This document shows positions 1 to 7,441 of a stretch of DNA of 13,010 nucleotides, in pieces; within the stretch, counting starts at the first letter, position 1; every line of letters starts with the position of its first letter. The notes below the pieces were generated by a model. It searched no databases. It was not told where the DNA came from and saw only the letters and a program-made list of their open reading frames with translations. The position numbers were made by a program, and so were the translations under genes. Source of the stretch: Methyloprofundus sp. (GTDB lineage: Bacteria; Pseudomonadota; Gammaproteobacteria; Methylococcales; Methylomonadaceae). Where the stretch lies: positions 1-13,010 of the forward strand of contig JAUXBW010000016.1 of the NCBI GenBank assembly GCA_030619185.1, in the 5' to 3' direction.

Positions 1-97
1 CCAGTTACGTAGCTTGCTATGCGCCTGTTGCTACACCACTAAAGACAAACAAAAATCCCACCCAATATCGAATGATTATTTATTTCCAGCTCCCTTA
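1..97 (-). repeat. Dispersed repeat, copy A (cut by window edge)
   Basis: Read on the minus strand, this stretch shares two blocks with sequences far to the right. Bases 2-28 are an exact 27-base inverted match to 11295-11321. Bases 75-97 match 12738-12760 in inverted orientation at 22 of 23 positions. Between them, a short ATTTTTGTT block also recurs in the copy near 11260, with related but diverged surroundings. This looks like one member of a short non-coding dispersed repeat family. It begins about 33 bases beyond the stop codon of hpf. The copy is probably longer and is cut by the window start. No coding capacity is visible. Confidence 0.6.
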
Positions 98-129
98 TGC
101 CATTTTCTTCGTTGTTTGTTAGCTGCTTA

Positions 130-420
130 TTAGCGGTGTGCCTGTACTTTTTCTTTATGCTTGATAATTTGTCGATCCAGTTTGTCTACCATATTATCTA
201 TAGCAGCATACATATCTGCTTGTACATCATCTGCAAATAATTTAGCACCACTAATTTGTACGGTTGCCTCTGCTTTTTGCTCTAGCTTTTCTACAGTCAA
301 AATAACATGCACATCAGTAACGTGATCAAAATGACGCTTAATCTTAGCGATCTTATCTTCTACATGTTGCTTCATTGCCTCTGTTACTTCAACGTGACGA
401 CCTGTTACGCTAACTTGCAT
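130..420 (-). CDS. hpf: Ribosome hibernation promoting factor HPF (short form)
   Basis: This 96-residue protein matches the short HPF/YfiA family (E. coli HPF is 95 residues). Members bind the 30S subunit near the tRNA and mRNA channel and stabilise inactive 100S ribosome dimers in stationary phase. The start MQVSVTGRHVEVTEAM, the alternating beta-strand pattern in the middle and the basic lysine/arginine-rich C-terminus (DRQIIKHKEKVQAHR) are typical. There is no long C-terminal dimerisation domain. A good ribosome site (AGGAG) lies 8 bases before the ATG. The gene follows rpoN by 53 bases, the same order as in E. coli. The usual next genes, ptsN and rapZ, are not in the 129 bases that remain, where a dispersed repeat starts instead. 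Assignment is near certain. Confidence 0.96.
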   Translation of the reverse strand: MQVSVTGRHVEVTEAMKQHVEDKIAKIKRHFDHVTDVHVILTVEKLEQKAEATVQISGAKLFADDVQADMYAAIDNMVDKLDRQIIKHKEKVQAHR

Positions 421-473
421 AAATTTATCTCCTAATAATATTCAAATAAAATGATAGTCATTATACTACTTTC

Positions 474-1925
474 TTACAAAAGTCGCTTTCTTTGACTTGA
501 TGAGGGTATAGATATTGCCTCTCGGTATTTAGCGATTGTACGCCTTGCAACATTAATACCTTTTTCTTTTAGTAATTCCGCCATTTTACTATCACTCAGC
601 GGCTTTACCGGGTTTTCATGACTGACTAACTCCTTAATAAAGGCTCGAATAGCCGTTGCCGAGCACTCACCTCCCTCTGCAGTCGAAACATGGCTGGAAA
701 AGAAATACTTGAATTCAATCACGCCATTAGGTAAATGCATATACTCCTGCGAGGTAACGCGTGAAACCGTTGATTCATGCAGCTCTAATTCTTCTGCAAT
801 ATCCCTTAACACCAATGGCTTCATAGCAATAGCACCATGTTCAAGAAATTCTGTCTGCCGCGCAATAATGCTGCGCCCTACGCGTAACAAGGTATCATTA
901 CGACTATGCAGGCTTTTAATAAACCAGCGCGCCTCCTGCAAATGCTCTTTCATACTGACATTATCTTTACTGGTATCTGCCCGTCTGATCAAGCCCGAAT
1001 AAAAAGGATTCACCCGCAACCGAGGCGCGATGTCAGGGTTTAGTTCGACCTGCCACCTGCCATTCACTTTGCTAACAAATAAATCCGGGATAACATACTC
1101 AGAATTACCCTCCTCAATAACACGCCCAGGCATCGGGTTTAGAGACCGAATCAGTGCGATCGTTTCTATCAATTTAGGCTCTGAAATTTGTAAGCGCTTT
1201 ATAAGTTTAGTTATCTCCTGAGCTCCTAACAATGCCAGATGATGCCTGACTAATTCTAAAGCTTCAGCTCTAAACAGCGTATCCTCTGGCATTTGGGATA
1301 ACTGGATTTGCAAACAATCACTCAAGTCCTCCGCTACCACACCCGGTGGGTCAAATTGCTGTACTCTATGCAAAACTGCAAAAAACTCATCCTCCTGCAG
1401 TTCTTCCATTTGCTCTGCTAAACCAAGATAAATTTCAGTACCTGGACTACTTAAATAGCCATTACTATCAACCGAATCAATAATAGCCATCACCATGGCT
1501 CGATCCCTATCAGTAAAGGCCGTCATTTCCATTTGCCATAATAAATGATCTTGCAAAGTGATCGCTTTACTACGTTGCACTTCATAATCTGGCATATCAC
1601 TTGCCAGAGCAGAAGTCGTGCCCATTTGAACGGAATCAAAAACATCTTCCCAGGAGCTATCCGTCGGTAACTCATCGGGCATATCAGTTTGCGAACCTTC
1701 GCTACCTACCCGGTCAATGGTATCTACTTTATTTTCAACGACTTTTTGTTCATTCAAAGATATACTTTCTTCTTCAGCCACTTCAAGCATCATATTTGAG
1801 TCCAGTGCCTGCTGTATTTCTTGTTGCAAATCTAAAGTCGATAACTGCAATAACTTAATCGCCTGCTGTAATTGCGGTGTCATAGAGAGTTGCTGCCCCA
1901 TACGGAGCTGCAAAGACTGCTTCAT
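474..1925 (-). CDS. rpoN: RNA polymerase sigma-54 factor RpoN
   Basis: This 483-residue protein is the alternative sigma factor that directs RNA polymerase to -24/-12 promoters and needs AAA+ enhancer-binding activators. Its length is normal (E. coli 477). Region I is visible at residues 1-50: a glutamine/leucine-rich start (MKQSLQLRMGQQLSMTPQLQQAIKLLQL), the activator-responsive and core-contact segment. An acidic linker follows to about residue 120, then the core-binding domain. The helix-turn-helix region is near 370-400. The diagnostic RpoN box ARRTIAKYRE lies at about 460-469 and reads the -24 element. A run of seven G (1935-1929) three bases before the ATG is the only Shine-Dalgarno-like sequence. 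It lies 48 bases after lptB. The gene may be regulated with the whole operon from the sigma-54-like promoter at 6289-6305. Confidence 0.98.
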   Translation of the reverse strand: MKQSLQLRMGQQLSMTPQLQQAIKLLQLSTLDLQQEIQQALDSNMMLEVAEEESISLNEQKVVENKVDTIDRVGSEGSQTDMPDELPTDSSWEDVFDSVQMGTTSALASDMPDYEVQRSKAITLQDHLLWQMEMTAFTDRDRAMVMAIIDSVDSNGYLSSPGTEIYLGLAEQMEELQEDEFFAVLHRVQQFDPPGVVAEDLSDCLQIQLSQMPEDTLFRAEALELVRHHLALLGAQEITKLIKRLQISEPKLIETIALIRSLNPMPGRVIEEGNSEYVIPDLFVSKVNGRWQVELNPDIAPRLRVNPFYSGLIRRADTSKDNVSMKEHLQEARWFIKSLHSRNDTLLRVGRSIIARQTEFLEHGAIAMKPLVLRDIAEELELHESTVSRVTSQEYMHLPNGVIEFKYFFSSHVSTAEGGECSATAIRAFIKELVSHENPVKPLSDSKMAELLKEKGINVARRTIAKYREAISIPSSSQRKRLL

Positions 1926-1973
1926 TTACCCCCCCATAAAGTCAGACAACAAAATAATATATTCAGCATAATG

Positions 1974-2699
1974 CTAAAGACTAAAATTCTCACCCAGATA
2001 CACGCGCCTTACCTCTTCATTCGCCACTATTTCGGCTGAAGTGCCTTCGGCAATGACTTGCCCTGCATTTAAAATATAGGCTCGATCACAAATACCTAAT
2101 GTCTCACGCACATTATGTTCGGTAATTAACACCCCGATATTTCTATTTTTTAGATGGGCGATAATTTTCTGGATTTCGATCACAGAAATGGGATCCACCC
2201 CGGCAAAAGGTTCATCCAGTAGAATAAATTCTGGGTCGGTTGCCAAAGCCCTGGCAATTTCGACTCTCCGCCTTTCACCGCCCGACAAGCCCATACCTAT
2301 ATTATTGCGAATATGTGAGATACTAAATTCGTCTAATAACTCATCTATAATTAGCTCGATTTGCCCCTTACTGAGATCTTTTCTTAATTCCAGAACGGCG
2401 CGTAAATTATCACTGACACTTAACTTCCTGAACACCGAAGCTTCTTGCGGCAAATAACCAATTCCAAGTTTAGCGCGGATATGCATGGGGTAATGCGTTA
2501 TTTCCCGATCATCATAAAAAATATGCCCGGTATCTGCACGCACTAATCCTACCAGCATATAAAAACTGGTAGTTTTCCCCGCACCATTCGGCCCCAGCAA
2601 ACCAACAATTTCATTACTCGCTACATGTAACGACACATCATTGACAACAGCACGTTTTGCATAGGTTTTACCAATATTTTTAGCTGCTAATTGTGCCAT
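1974..2699 (-). CDS. lptB: LPS export ABC transporter ATP-binding protein LptB
   Basis: LptB is the cytoplasmic ATPase of the LptB2FGC complex, which extracts lipopolysaccharide from the inner membrane and pushes it across the LptA bridge. The 241 residues match the E. coli length. Motifs in order: Walker [10 protein letters not shown] at 36-44, Q-loop Gln near 85 ([10 protein letters not shown]), ABC signature LSGGE at 138-142, Walker B FILLDEP at 158-164, and H-loop His at 195 (ITEHNVRE). The ATG shares one base with the TAA of lptA (TAATG), which suggests translational coupling. The membrane partners LptF and LptG are not in the window, as expected, since they are usually encoded elsewhere. 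No anomaly is seen. Confidence 0.98.
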   Translation of the reverse strand: MAQLAAKNIGKTYAKRAVVNDVSLHVASNEIVGLLGPNGAGKTTSFYMLVGLVRADTGHIFYDDREITHYPMHIRAKLGIGYLPQEASVFRKLSVSDNLRAVLELRKDLSKGQIELIIDELLDEFSISHIRNNIGMGLSGGERRRVEIARALATDPEFILLDEPFAGVDPISVIEIQKIIAHLKNRNIGVLITEHNVRETLGICDRAYILNAGQVIAEGTSAEIVANEEVRRVYLGENFSL

Positions 2700-3217
2700 T
2701 ACTGCTCATCTGCTCCCTTATTTGGCTGTAAAATAACATGCACCCGCTTAGTATCCGAGCTACTGTCTCCCGCCTTAACTACTTCACTGATTCGGTCATA
2801 CTCTATTCTTTCACTAGCCGTGCTATTTCTTCCCTGCCAAACCAGTGCTTCTTTTATCAAGATCAATAATTGCGTCTCTGGATAATACTCAGCGGTTAAG
2901 GAATTCCCATGCACGTCCTCTTTACCTTCTTCGGGGGTTTGCTTAAATTTTACCGGCGCACCTGTTGCCACTAACTTTTGTATTTCCCGGTTCTGCATAT
3001 ACACAACCACTTTATCCGCATCCATACGCATACTGCCCTGTATAACAATAACCTTACCGGTATAAATACTAACTCCCTTTTTATCATCATAAAAACCAGA
3101 GTTTGATTCAATTGTCACTGGCTGGGCAGTATCTCCCTCTAAAGCACCCACCAGCGGACTAAAGGCAAGGTTCACCCCCCATAATAATCCAGGAAATAGC
3201 CATTTAATTATACTCAT
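2699..3217 (-). CDS. lptA: Periplasmic LPS transport protein LptA
   Basis: LptA forms the periplasmic bridge that carries lipopolysaccharide between LptC at the inner membrane and LptD at the outer membrane. The 172-residue product begins with a signal peptide (Met-Ser-Ile-Ile-Lys, then a hydrophobic stretch to about residue 25, probable cleavage near ALEGD). An OstA/LptA beta-jellyroll repeat follows: [20 protein letters not shown], then [14 protein letters not shown] and [13 protein letters not shown]. An AAGG-like ribosome site lies about 5 bases before the ATG. The start overlaps the end of lptC by 14 bases, and the stop overlaps the lptB start by one base. Family and gene order agree, so the assignment is firm. 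Confidence 0.95.
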   Translation of the reverse strand: MSIIKWLFPGLLWGVNLAFSPLVGALEGDTAQPVTIESNSGFYDDKKGVSIYTGKVIVIQGSMRMDADKVVVYMQNREIQKLVATGAPVKFKQTPEEGKEDVHGNSLTAEYYPETQLLILIKEALVWQGRNSTASERIEYDRISEVVKAGDSSSDTKRVHVILQPNKGADEQ

Positions 3218-3773
3218 GCCGACCTTTTATATTTGCCAATAATTTTATATACAAGGGATCCTGATAAAACAGCTCCATCCCCACACCAGATATTCTATCC
3301 AAACCACTCACCACCTCCGCCCAATCATCAGTTTCCGCATAACTCCGTTCGGGTACTACACGTAGATTACTGGTTTTGAGATTAATCTCACGCACATTTT
3401 TAGCTGCTACCCGATCAATAAAGACCAGACCCTGCATAGAAATTATTTTTCCATCTGCTGAAACATGTCCAGTTTTAGATCGAATTATCCAGGGGGGGGC
3501 CTCTTTTTTATAAACAGTCATCACCGGGTTGGTCAGTTCAGTTCCTGCCTCACCACTATAGCTCGCTACATAACTAGCGGTTAATTGACTCTCTGCGTGG
3601 CCCGCTTCATCCATCTGAATTTTGCTATAGTTTATGGCGAAGTGTTCGGCCTGTTGCCCCGTTGTAACAAGCTTATCATCTAATTCCTGTTGTGGCATGT
3701 AATTGACCGCCAGCATTGAGATCAAGAAAATCAATAACAATAAAAAAAAGTTTCTATATTGCTCGGCAAACAT
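3204..3773 (-). CDS. lptC: LPS export protein LptC
   Basis: LptC is a bitopic inner-membrane protein that receives lipopolysaccharide from LptB2FG and docks LptA. The 189-residue product has one N-terminal membrane segment (about residues 8-26, FFLLLLIFLISMLAVNYMP) and then a periplasmic domain. The segment around SQLTASYVASYSGEAGTELTNP and the repeated beta-strands fit the LptC/YrbK family, which is weakly conserved in sequence, so position between kdsC and lptA carries much of the weight. The ATG shares one base with the kdsC stop (TAATG), and no strong ribosome site is visible, which suggests coupling. A run of eight C in the coding strand (3499-3492, codons for Ala-Pro-Pro) lies in the middle. 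The frame is intact across it. Confidence 0.93.
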   Translation of the reverse strand: MFAEQYRNFFLLLLIFLISMLAVNYMPQQELDDKLVTTGQQAEHFAINYSKIQMDEAGHAESQLTASYVASYSGEAGTELTNPVMTVYKKEAPPWIIRSKTGHVSADGKIISMQGLVFIDRVAAKNVREINLKTSNLRVVPERSYAETDDWAEVVSGLDRISGVGMELFYQDPLYIKLLANIKGRHEYN

Positions 3774-4300
3774 TATATATTTTTAAAAGATTCGACAAGC
3801 CCATCCATTTTACCTTGTGCTTGCAATATAAAATCACAGACCTCTCGAACTGCTCCCTGCCCACCCGCCAGGCGAGTTTGCCAATCGACATAGGGTAGAA
3901 TATACGCGCTGGCATCCTGTACGGCTATGGCCAGACCCACTTGCATTAACACCGGCAAATCTATCAAATCATCACCTACATGCGCAGCCTGCTCGGGTGT
4001 ACATCCTACTTTAGCAATAATTTCTTTAAATGCAGCACCTTTATCGGTCTGCCCAAGATAAACCAGACTGATGCCTAACATTTCCATTCTTAAAGCAACG
4101 GGCTTAGATGCCCTTCCAGAAATAACAGCAACCTGAATCCCGGCCTTTTGTAATAACTTAATCCCTAGGCCATCACGCGCATTAAACGCTTTATATTCTT
4201 TACCCTGCTCGTCAAAAAACAGCTTTGCATCGGTTAAAACACCATCGACATCTAAAATTAAAAGTTTAATATTTTTTGCTTTTTCACTTCTATCTTGCAT
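3773..4300 (-). CDS. kdsC: 3-deoxy-D-manno-octulosonate 8-phosphate phosphatase KdsC
   Basis: KdsC removes phosphate from KDO 8-phosphate to give free KDO for the lipid A inner core. At 175 residues it is a C0-type (capless) HAD phosphatase, slightly shorter than the E. coli enzyme (188). HAD motifs in order: ILDVDGVLTD with the nucleophile Asp17 and acid/base Asp19, Ser61 in VISGR, Lys87 in QTDKG, and VGDDLIDLPVL with Asp110/Asp111 for magnesium. The arginine-rich C-terminal tail loop found in the family is represented by RLAGGQGAVREVCDFIL. A GGGA ribosome site lies about 10 bases before the ATG, which starts one base after the kdsD stop. Assignment is firm. Confidence 0.97.
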   Translation of the reverse strand: MQDRSEKAKNIKLLILDVDGVLTDAKLFFDEQGKEYKAFNARDGLGIKLLQKAGIQVAVISGRASKPVALRMEMLGISLVYLGQTDKGAAFKEIIAKVGCTPEQAAHVGDDLIDLPVLMQVGLAIAVQDASAYILPYVDWQTRLAGGQGAVREVCDFILQAQGKMDGLVESFKNI

Positions 4301-4301
4301 A

Positions 4302-5273
4302 TCAGACTATTCCCGCATGAATCAAATCGTGCATATTTAACGCCCCCGTCACTCGTCTGTTTGCGTCCACAACAAGCAAGGCATTAATTTTTTTTTCTTC
4401 CATAACCTGCATTGCCTCAGCCGCCAAAACATCCTCGGCAATCACCTGACAATCAACGGTCATTACCTCTGACAATAATGCTTGCTTAATATCAGTATTT
4501 TTTTCCAGTAACCGGCGCACATCTCCATCTGTAAAAACACCTGCCAGTTGCCCCTGCTTATCAACCACAGCCGTCATACCTAATTTTTTCGCAGTCATCT
4601 CAACCAAAGCATCCATAATACAGGCATCTTGCCTTACAACGGGTAATTGCTCACCAGTGTGCATAATATCGCTTACCATCACCAAAAGCCGCCTGCCTAA
4701 ACTCCCCCCTGGATGTGACAAAGCAAAATCATCGCGCGTAAAACCACGCAGGGTCATCAATGTAACAGCTAACGCATCGCCCATCACTAAAGCAGCCGTG
4801 GTACTTGCAGTAGGTGCCAGGCCCAGTGAACAGGCCTCTTTCTCTACCGCATTATTTAAATGTGCAGAGGAAAATTTAGCCAGGGTAGATCCCTCTCTTC
4901 CGGTCATGGCAATCATAGGCACAGCTAGACGCTTGATAATGGGTAAAAGAGTCAGGATTTCCTCAGTTTCTCCCGAATTGGACAACGCAAGCACGACATC
5001 TTGCCGAGTAATCATACCTAAATCACCATGACTAGCCTCGCCTGGATGTACAAAAAAAGCAGGCGTTCCCGTACTCGCCAGTGTTGCTGCAATTTTTCCG
5101 GCTATATGCCCGGACTTACCCATCCCTGTTACGACAACCCGCCCCTTACAATCACCCATAATATGACAAGCCTGCACAAAATTTTCATCAATCCTGGCTA
5201 ACAAACCACTAACAGCCTGAACTTCCAGAGTAATGACTTCTGATGCTACCTGCATTAGCTGGCTATCATTCAT
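4302..5273 (-). CDS. kdsD: Arabinose-5-phosphate isomerase KdsD
   Basis: KdsD interconverts D-ribulose 5-phosphate and D-arabinose 5-phosphate, the first committed supply step for KDO. The 323 residues comprise an N-terminal SIS sugar-isomerase domain (about 35-175) and two C-terminal CBS domains (about 203-323). Visible active-site features are GMGKSGHIAGK (Lys53), the SHGDLG motif with His82, SNSGETEEIL near 98-107, and SHPGGSLGRRL with His187, equivalent to the catalytic His193 of E. coli KdsD. The gene starts 10 bases after the antiporter gene and is followed by kdsC after one base, so isomerase and phosphatase are co-expressed. An intermediate synthase gene, kdsA, is not present here. 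A GutQ paralogue is the only realistic alternative, and the locus argues for KdsD. Confidence 0.97.
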   Translation of the reverse strand: MNDSQLMQVASEVITLEVQAVSGLLARIDENFVQACHIMGDCKGRVVVTGMGKSGHIAGKIAATLASTGTPAFFVHPGEASHGDLGMITRQDVVLALSNSGETEEILTLLPIIKRLAVPMIAMTGREGSTLAKFSSAHLNNAVEKEACSLGLAPTASTTAALVMGDALAVTLMTLRGFTRDDFALSHPGGSLGRRLLVMVSDIMHTGEQLPVVRQDACIMDALVEMTAKKLGMTAVVDKQGQLAGVFTDGDVRRLLEKNTDIKQALLSEVMTVDCQVIAEDVLAAEAMQVMEEKKINALLVVDANRRVTGALNMHDLIHAGIV

Positions 5274-5283
5274 AGTTGATCAC

Positions 5284-6246
5284 TTAAATAACACTTTGGT
5301 AAATAGTCCACTGGTAAATCAAATAGCCTGATAACAAGCCTCCCCCTTCCCAGCGATTAATACTACCCGCTTTAGAAAACCCCATACCCAGAATAAATAA
5401 GACCCCCGTAAACGCTAGCAACACAGGAAAATCTCGGCTAATAACTGTCGCATCTACCGGCCCAGGTGCAATCAGCGCAGGCAAAGAAAAAACTGCCAAT
5501 AAATTATATACATTTGAGCCAATGACATTACCCACCGCCAAATCATCCTCACCTTTAAGCACACTCCCTATCGATGCGGCCAATTCTGGCAGACTAGTCC
5601 CCAGTGCAACTATAGTCAGACCTATCACCACATCACTGATACCCATTGAATGCGCTATATTCACTGCCGCCCAGACCAAGACCTTGGAGCTAATTAATAA
5701 GCCCAGCAAACCAACAACAAAAAACACGCCTGCCTTGTTATTTGGCATTGTTTCTGGCACTTCTGCTTCCACCTCTTGAGCCAGGCTATCATTTTTACGC
5801 TCCCGCATAGCTGTGCGTATCAACCAAAATAAAAAGGCCGCCAAACCGAGTAGCATAAGCACACCGTCAACAACACTTAGGCCATCTAAAGCTAACCCAT
5901 AACAAGCGATGCTAATCAACATTAAAACGGGTAATTCTCGTCTTAATAGTCGAGAATGAAAAGCTAAAGGCGCGATTAAAGCGGTTGCGCCAAGGATTAA
6001 ACCCATATTGGCGATATTAGAACCAATGGCATTCCCTACAGCCAGGCCAGGATTTCCCTGAAAAGAGGCGAGCGAAGACACCAGAATTTCAGGTGCAGAA
6101 GTCCCTAAGCCGACAATAGTTAAGCCTATTAATAATGGCGAAACACCCAGATTTCTGGCTATCGCCGATGCGCCATCTACAAACCAGTCGGCAGCATAGA
6201 CCAGAACAATTAAGCCTAATCCTAAGGCAATGAAATCAATTAGCAT
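5284..6246 (-). CDS. yrbG: CaCA-family calcium/sodium antiporter (YrbG-like)
   Basis: This 320-residue polytopic inner-membrane protein belongs to the calcium:cation antiporter (CaCA) family and would exchange Na+ (or H+) for Ca2+. About ten membrane segments are suggested by the hydrophobic runs. The two inverted alpha-repeats that form the ion site are clear: GLTIVGLGTSAPEILVSSLA with GNAIGSNIANMGLILG in the first half, and GLTIVALGTSLPELAASIGS with GNVIGSNVYNLLAVF in the second. A hydrophilic loop near 145-170 separates the halves. It is the first gene of the operon, the same position as yrbG in E. coli, where its function is not essential. No strong ribosome site is seen. A sigma-54-like promoter lies 43-59 bases upstream of the ATG. 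The substrate is inferred from the family. Confidence 0.94.
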   Translation of the reverse strand: MLIDFIALGLGLIVLVYAADWFVDGASAIARNLGVSPLLIGLTIVGLGTSAPEILVSSLASFQGNPGLAVGNAIGSNIANMGLILGATALIAPLAFHSRLLRRELPVLMLISIACYGLALDGLSVVDGVLMLLGLAAFLFWLIRTAMRERKNDSLAQEVEAEVPETMPNNKAGVFFVVGLLGLLISSKVLVWAAVNIAHSMGISDVVIGLTIVALGTSLPELAASIGSVLKGEDDLAVGNVIGSNVYNLLAVFSLPALIAPGPVDATVISRDFPVLLAFTGVLFILGMGFSKAGSINRWEGGGLLSGYLIYQWTIYQSVI

Positions 6247-6288
6247 AATCTATTGTTGATTCAGAAAATGAATATTGTGCCACAAAAA

Positions 6289-6305
6289 AGCATAATCCGT
6301 GCCAA
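6289..6305 (-). promoter_or_regulatory. Candidate sigma-54 (-24/-12) promoter for the yrbG-kds-lpt-rpoN-hpf operon
   Basis: Read on the minus strand this is TTGGCACGGATTATGCT. Against the RpoN consensus TGGCACG-N4-TTGCW it differs at one fixed position (A for the first T of TTGC). It keeps the essential GG and GC pairs at the required spacing of ten bases. A start of transcription about 12 bases after the GC would fall near 6278, giving a 5' leader of about 30 bases before yrbG. A second TGGCAC (minus strand, 6282-6277) lies just downstream but has no GC at the right distance. A TTTCC-C-GGAAA palindrome (6343-6353) sits upstream. A poor sigma-70 promoter (TTGCTA with TATGCT, 19-base spacer) overlaps, so the motif is a strong match but unproven. 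Confidence 0.5.
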
Positions 6306-6428
6306 TAAAAAATTAGCAAACGATAACCCAGGGCGTTTTTTGTTTCCCGGAAATTGTCAGTTCCCTGCGCATTTTACCCATTTTATTCTGACAAACATGC
6401 ACAACCCAAATAGGCTTGGCAGTGTTAC

Positions 6429-6456
6429 TTGCATAGACTTATGTACCTTGTATAAT
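6429..6456 (+). promoter_or_regulatory. Sigma-70-like promoter for the DUF4912-GH57 pair
   Basis: TTGCAT (6429-6434) and a perfect TATAAT (6451-6456) are separated by 16 bases. Transcription would begin near 6463, upstream of all possible starts of the DUF4912 gene. It is divergent from the minus-strand operon promoter in the same 256-base intergenic region. The -10 hexamer is perfect and the -35 matches at 4 of 6 positions. Confidence 0.55.
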
Positions 6457-6628
6457 CTTAGCCAGCAAGTGAAAATAACGGGGTAAATGAAATTATAGCG
6501 CATTGCTCCAAGTGCTTAACTTAGGAAAAAATAACTGTCCGATATTGGGTAAAGTTTTTGTTTCCACCTTCCTGCACATCACCACCACAGTAAAATACAA
6601 TCAAACGGTCGCACAACTTGTGCTCAAA

Positions 6629-7441
6629 ATGAAACTTTGGCAATCAAAATACAACCCTCAACACAAATTGCCGCAACTGGACTTGCTAGATATTAGCGAG
6701 GAAATCACCCAGGCTTACGCACCACATAAAACCCAGCATCAACCAGAGCTCGTATTAATGCCAGTTGACCCAACTAACCTTTACGCTTACTGGAAGCTCA
6801 AAACAAGTGAAACTGAAAATAATATCAGCCACGCAGCCAGGCAATTGGCATTACGAGTCTACACACTACCGGAACTCAGCGAACACACCGGCAAGCTGCA
6901 GTTAAGTTTCGATATTAACGTACACGGCTTACAAAACCAGCAAAAAATACCTTTACCTGTTGCCGCATCAGCTTATTCCGCTATTATTGGTGAGATTAAT
7001 GCAGACAATAGCTTCAGTGCCTTAGCGACTTCCGAGATCATTCATGTGCCAAGAGAAAAACCAGTCACTGAAAATAGTCTATATGCCCCTGAAATAATGG
7101 AGAGATTTGCTCACAGCCTGGAAAATAGTATGGCCACTGAGCATACGCCTGACAAATCACCGGAAACTGAAAACAGCCAAAATGATACGTTCCACCCGTT
7201 ACAAAACAGTGCAATACAAGACGATACATATACTCACGTAGCGGCTCATGAAAACACCTGGTCTGAGCCACTGATTTTGAAAAATTATAACAATTATGGC
7301 TACGATTTAAAGGTCTTTGATAATAACAGCAGCTTAGAATTTGATGCTATTTTGCCACCCATCGCTAACACTTTACAAATGCTCCCAAACATAACAAACA
7401 TCTCTATTAGCAACACTTCCGGACTAGGGCGTTTAATATAG
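6629..7441 (+). CDS. DUF4912 domain protein next to a glucan branching enzyme
   Basis: Counted from ATG 6629 the protein has 270 residues. An early segment, PELVLMPVDPTNLYAYWKL, is the hallmark of DUF4912, in which the AYW core is strongly kept. It is followed by a beta-rich region (LSFDINVHG; AYSAIIGEINADNSFSALATSEIIHVPRE) that matches the rest of the domain. The C-terminal third is polar, Asn/Ser/Thr-rich and probably disordered, ending in SGLGRLI. No catalytic residues are recognised, and the function is unknown. Its stop overlaps the start of the GH57 branching enzyme, so a role in alpha-glucan metabolism is inferred. The start is uncertain: the open frame continues upstream to a TTG at 6503 (312 residues), and neither start has a good ribosome site. 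A GGGG-preceded ATG at 6487 hits a stop after three codons. Confidence 0.8.
   Translation: MKLWQSKYNPQHKLPQLDLLDISEEITQAYAPHKTQHQPELVLMPVDPTNLYAYWKLKTSETENNISHAARQLALRVYTLPELSEHTGKLQLSFDINVHGLQNQQKIPLPVAASAYSAIIGEINADNSFSALATSEIIHVPREKPVTENSLYAPEIMERFAHSLENSMATEHTPDKSPETENSQNDTFHPLQNSAIQDDTYTHVAAHENTWSEPLILKNYNNYGYDLKVFDNNSSLEFDAILPPIANTLQMLPNITNISISNTSGLGRLI

Noticed and set aside
450..462. Small inverted repeat AATGA-TAG-TCATT between rpoN and hpf.
   Set aside because: Five base pairs, AT-rich, with no T-run. Too weak to call a terminator or operator.
1923..1937. Minimal upstream frame ATG-GGG-GGG-TAA directly before the rpoN ATG.
   Set aside because: It has no ribosome site, and its G-run is better explained as the Shine-Dalgarno sequence of rpoN.
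6269..6284. Second TGGCAC on the minus strand near the yrbG start.
   Set aside because: There is no GC pair at the -12 distance. The sequence reads TCAT there.
6417..6434. A second sigma-54-like element on the plus strand (TGGCAG and TTGCA) facing the DUF4912 gene.
   Set aside because: The gap between the GG and GC pairs is one base too long, which sigma-54 does not tolerate well, and a good sigma-70 promoter overlaps it.
6253..6486. Plus-strand open frame of 77 codons in the divergent intergenic region.
   Set aside because: It begins at a TTG without a ribosome site and covers both divergent promoters, and its product resembles nothing known.
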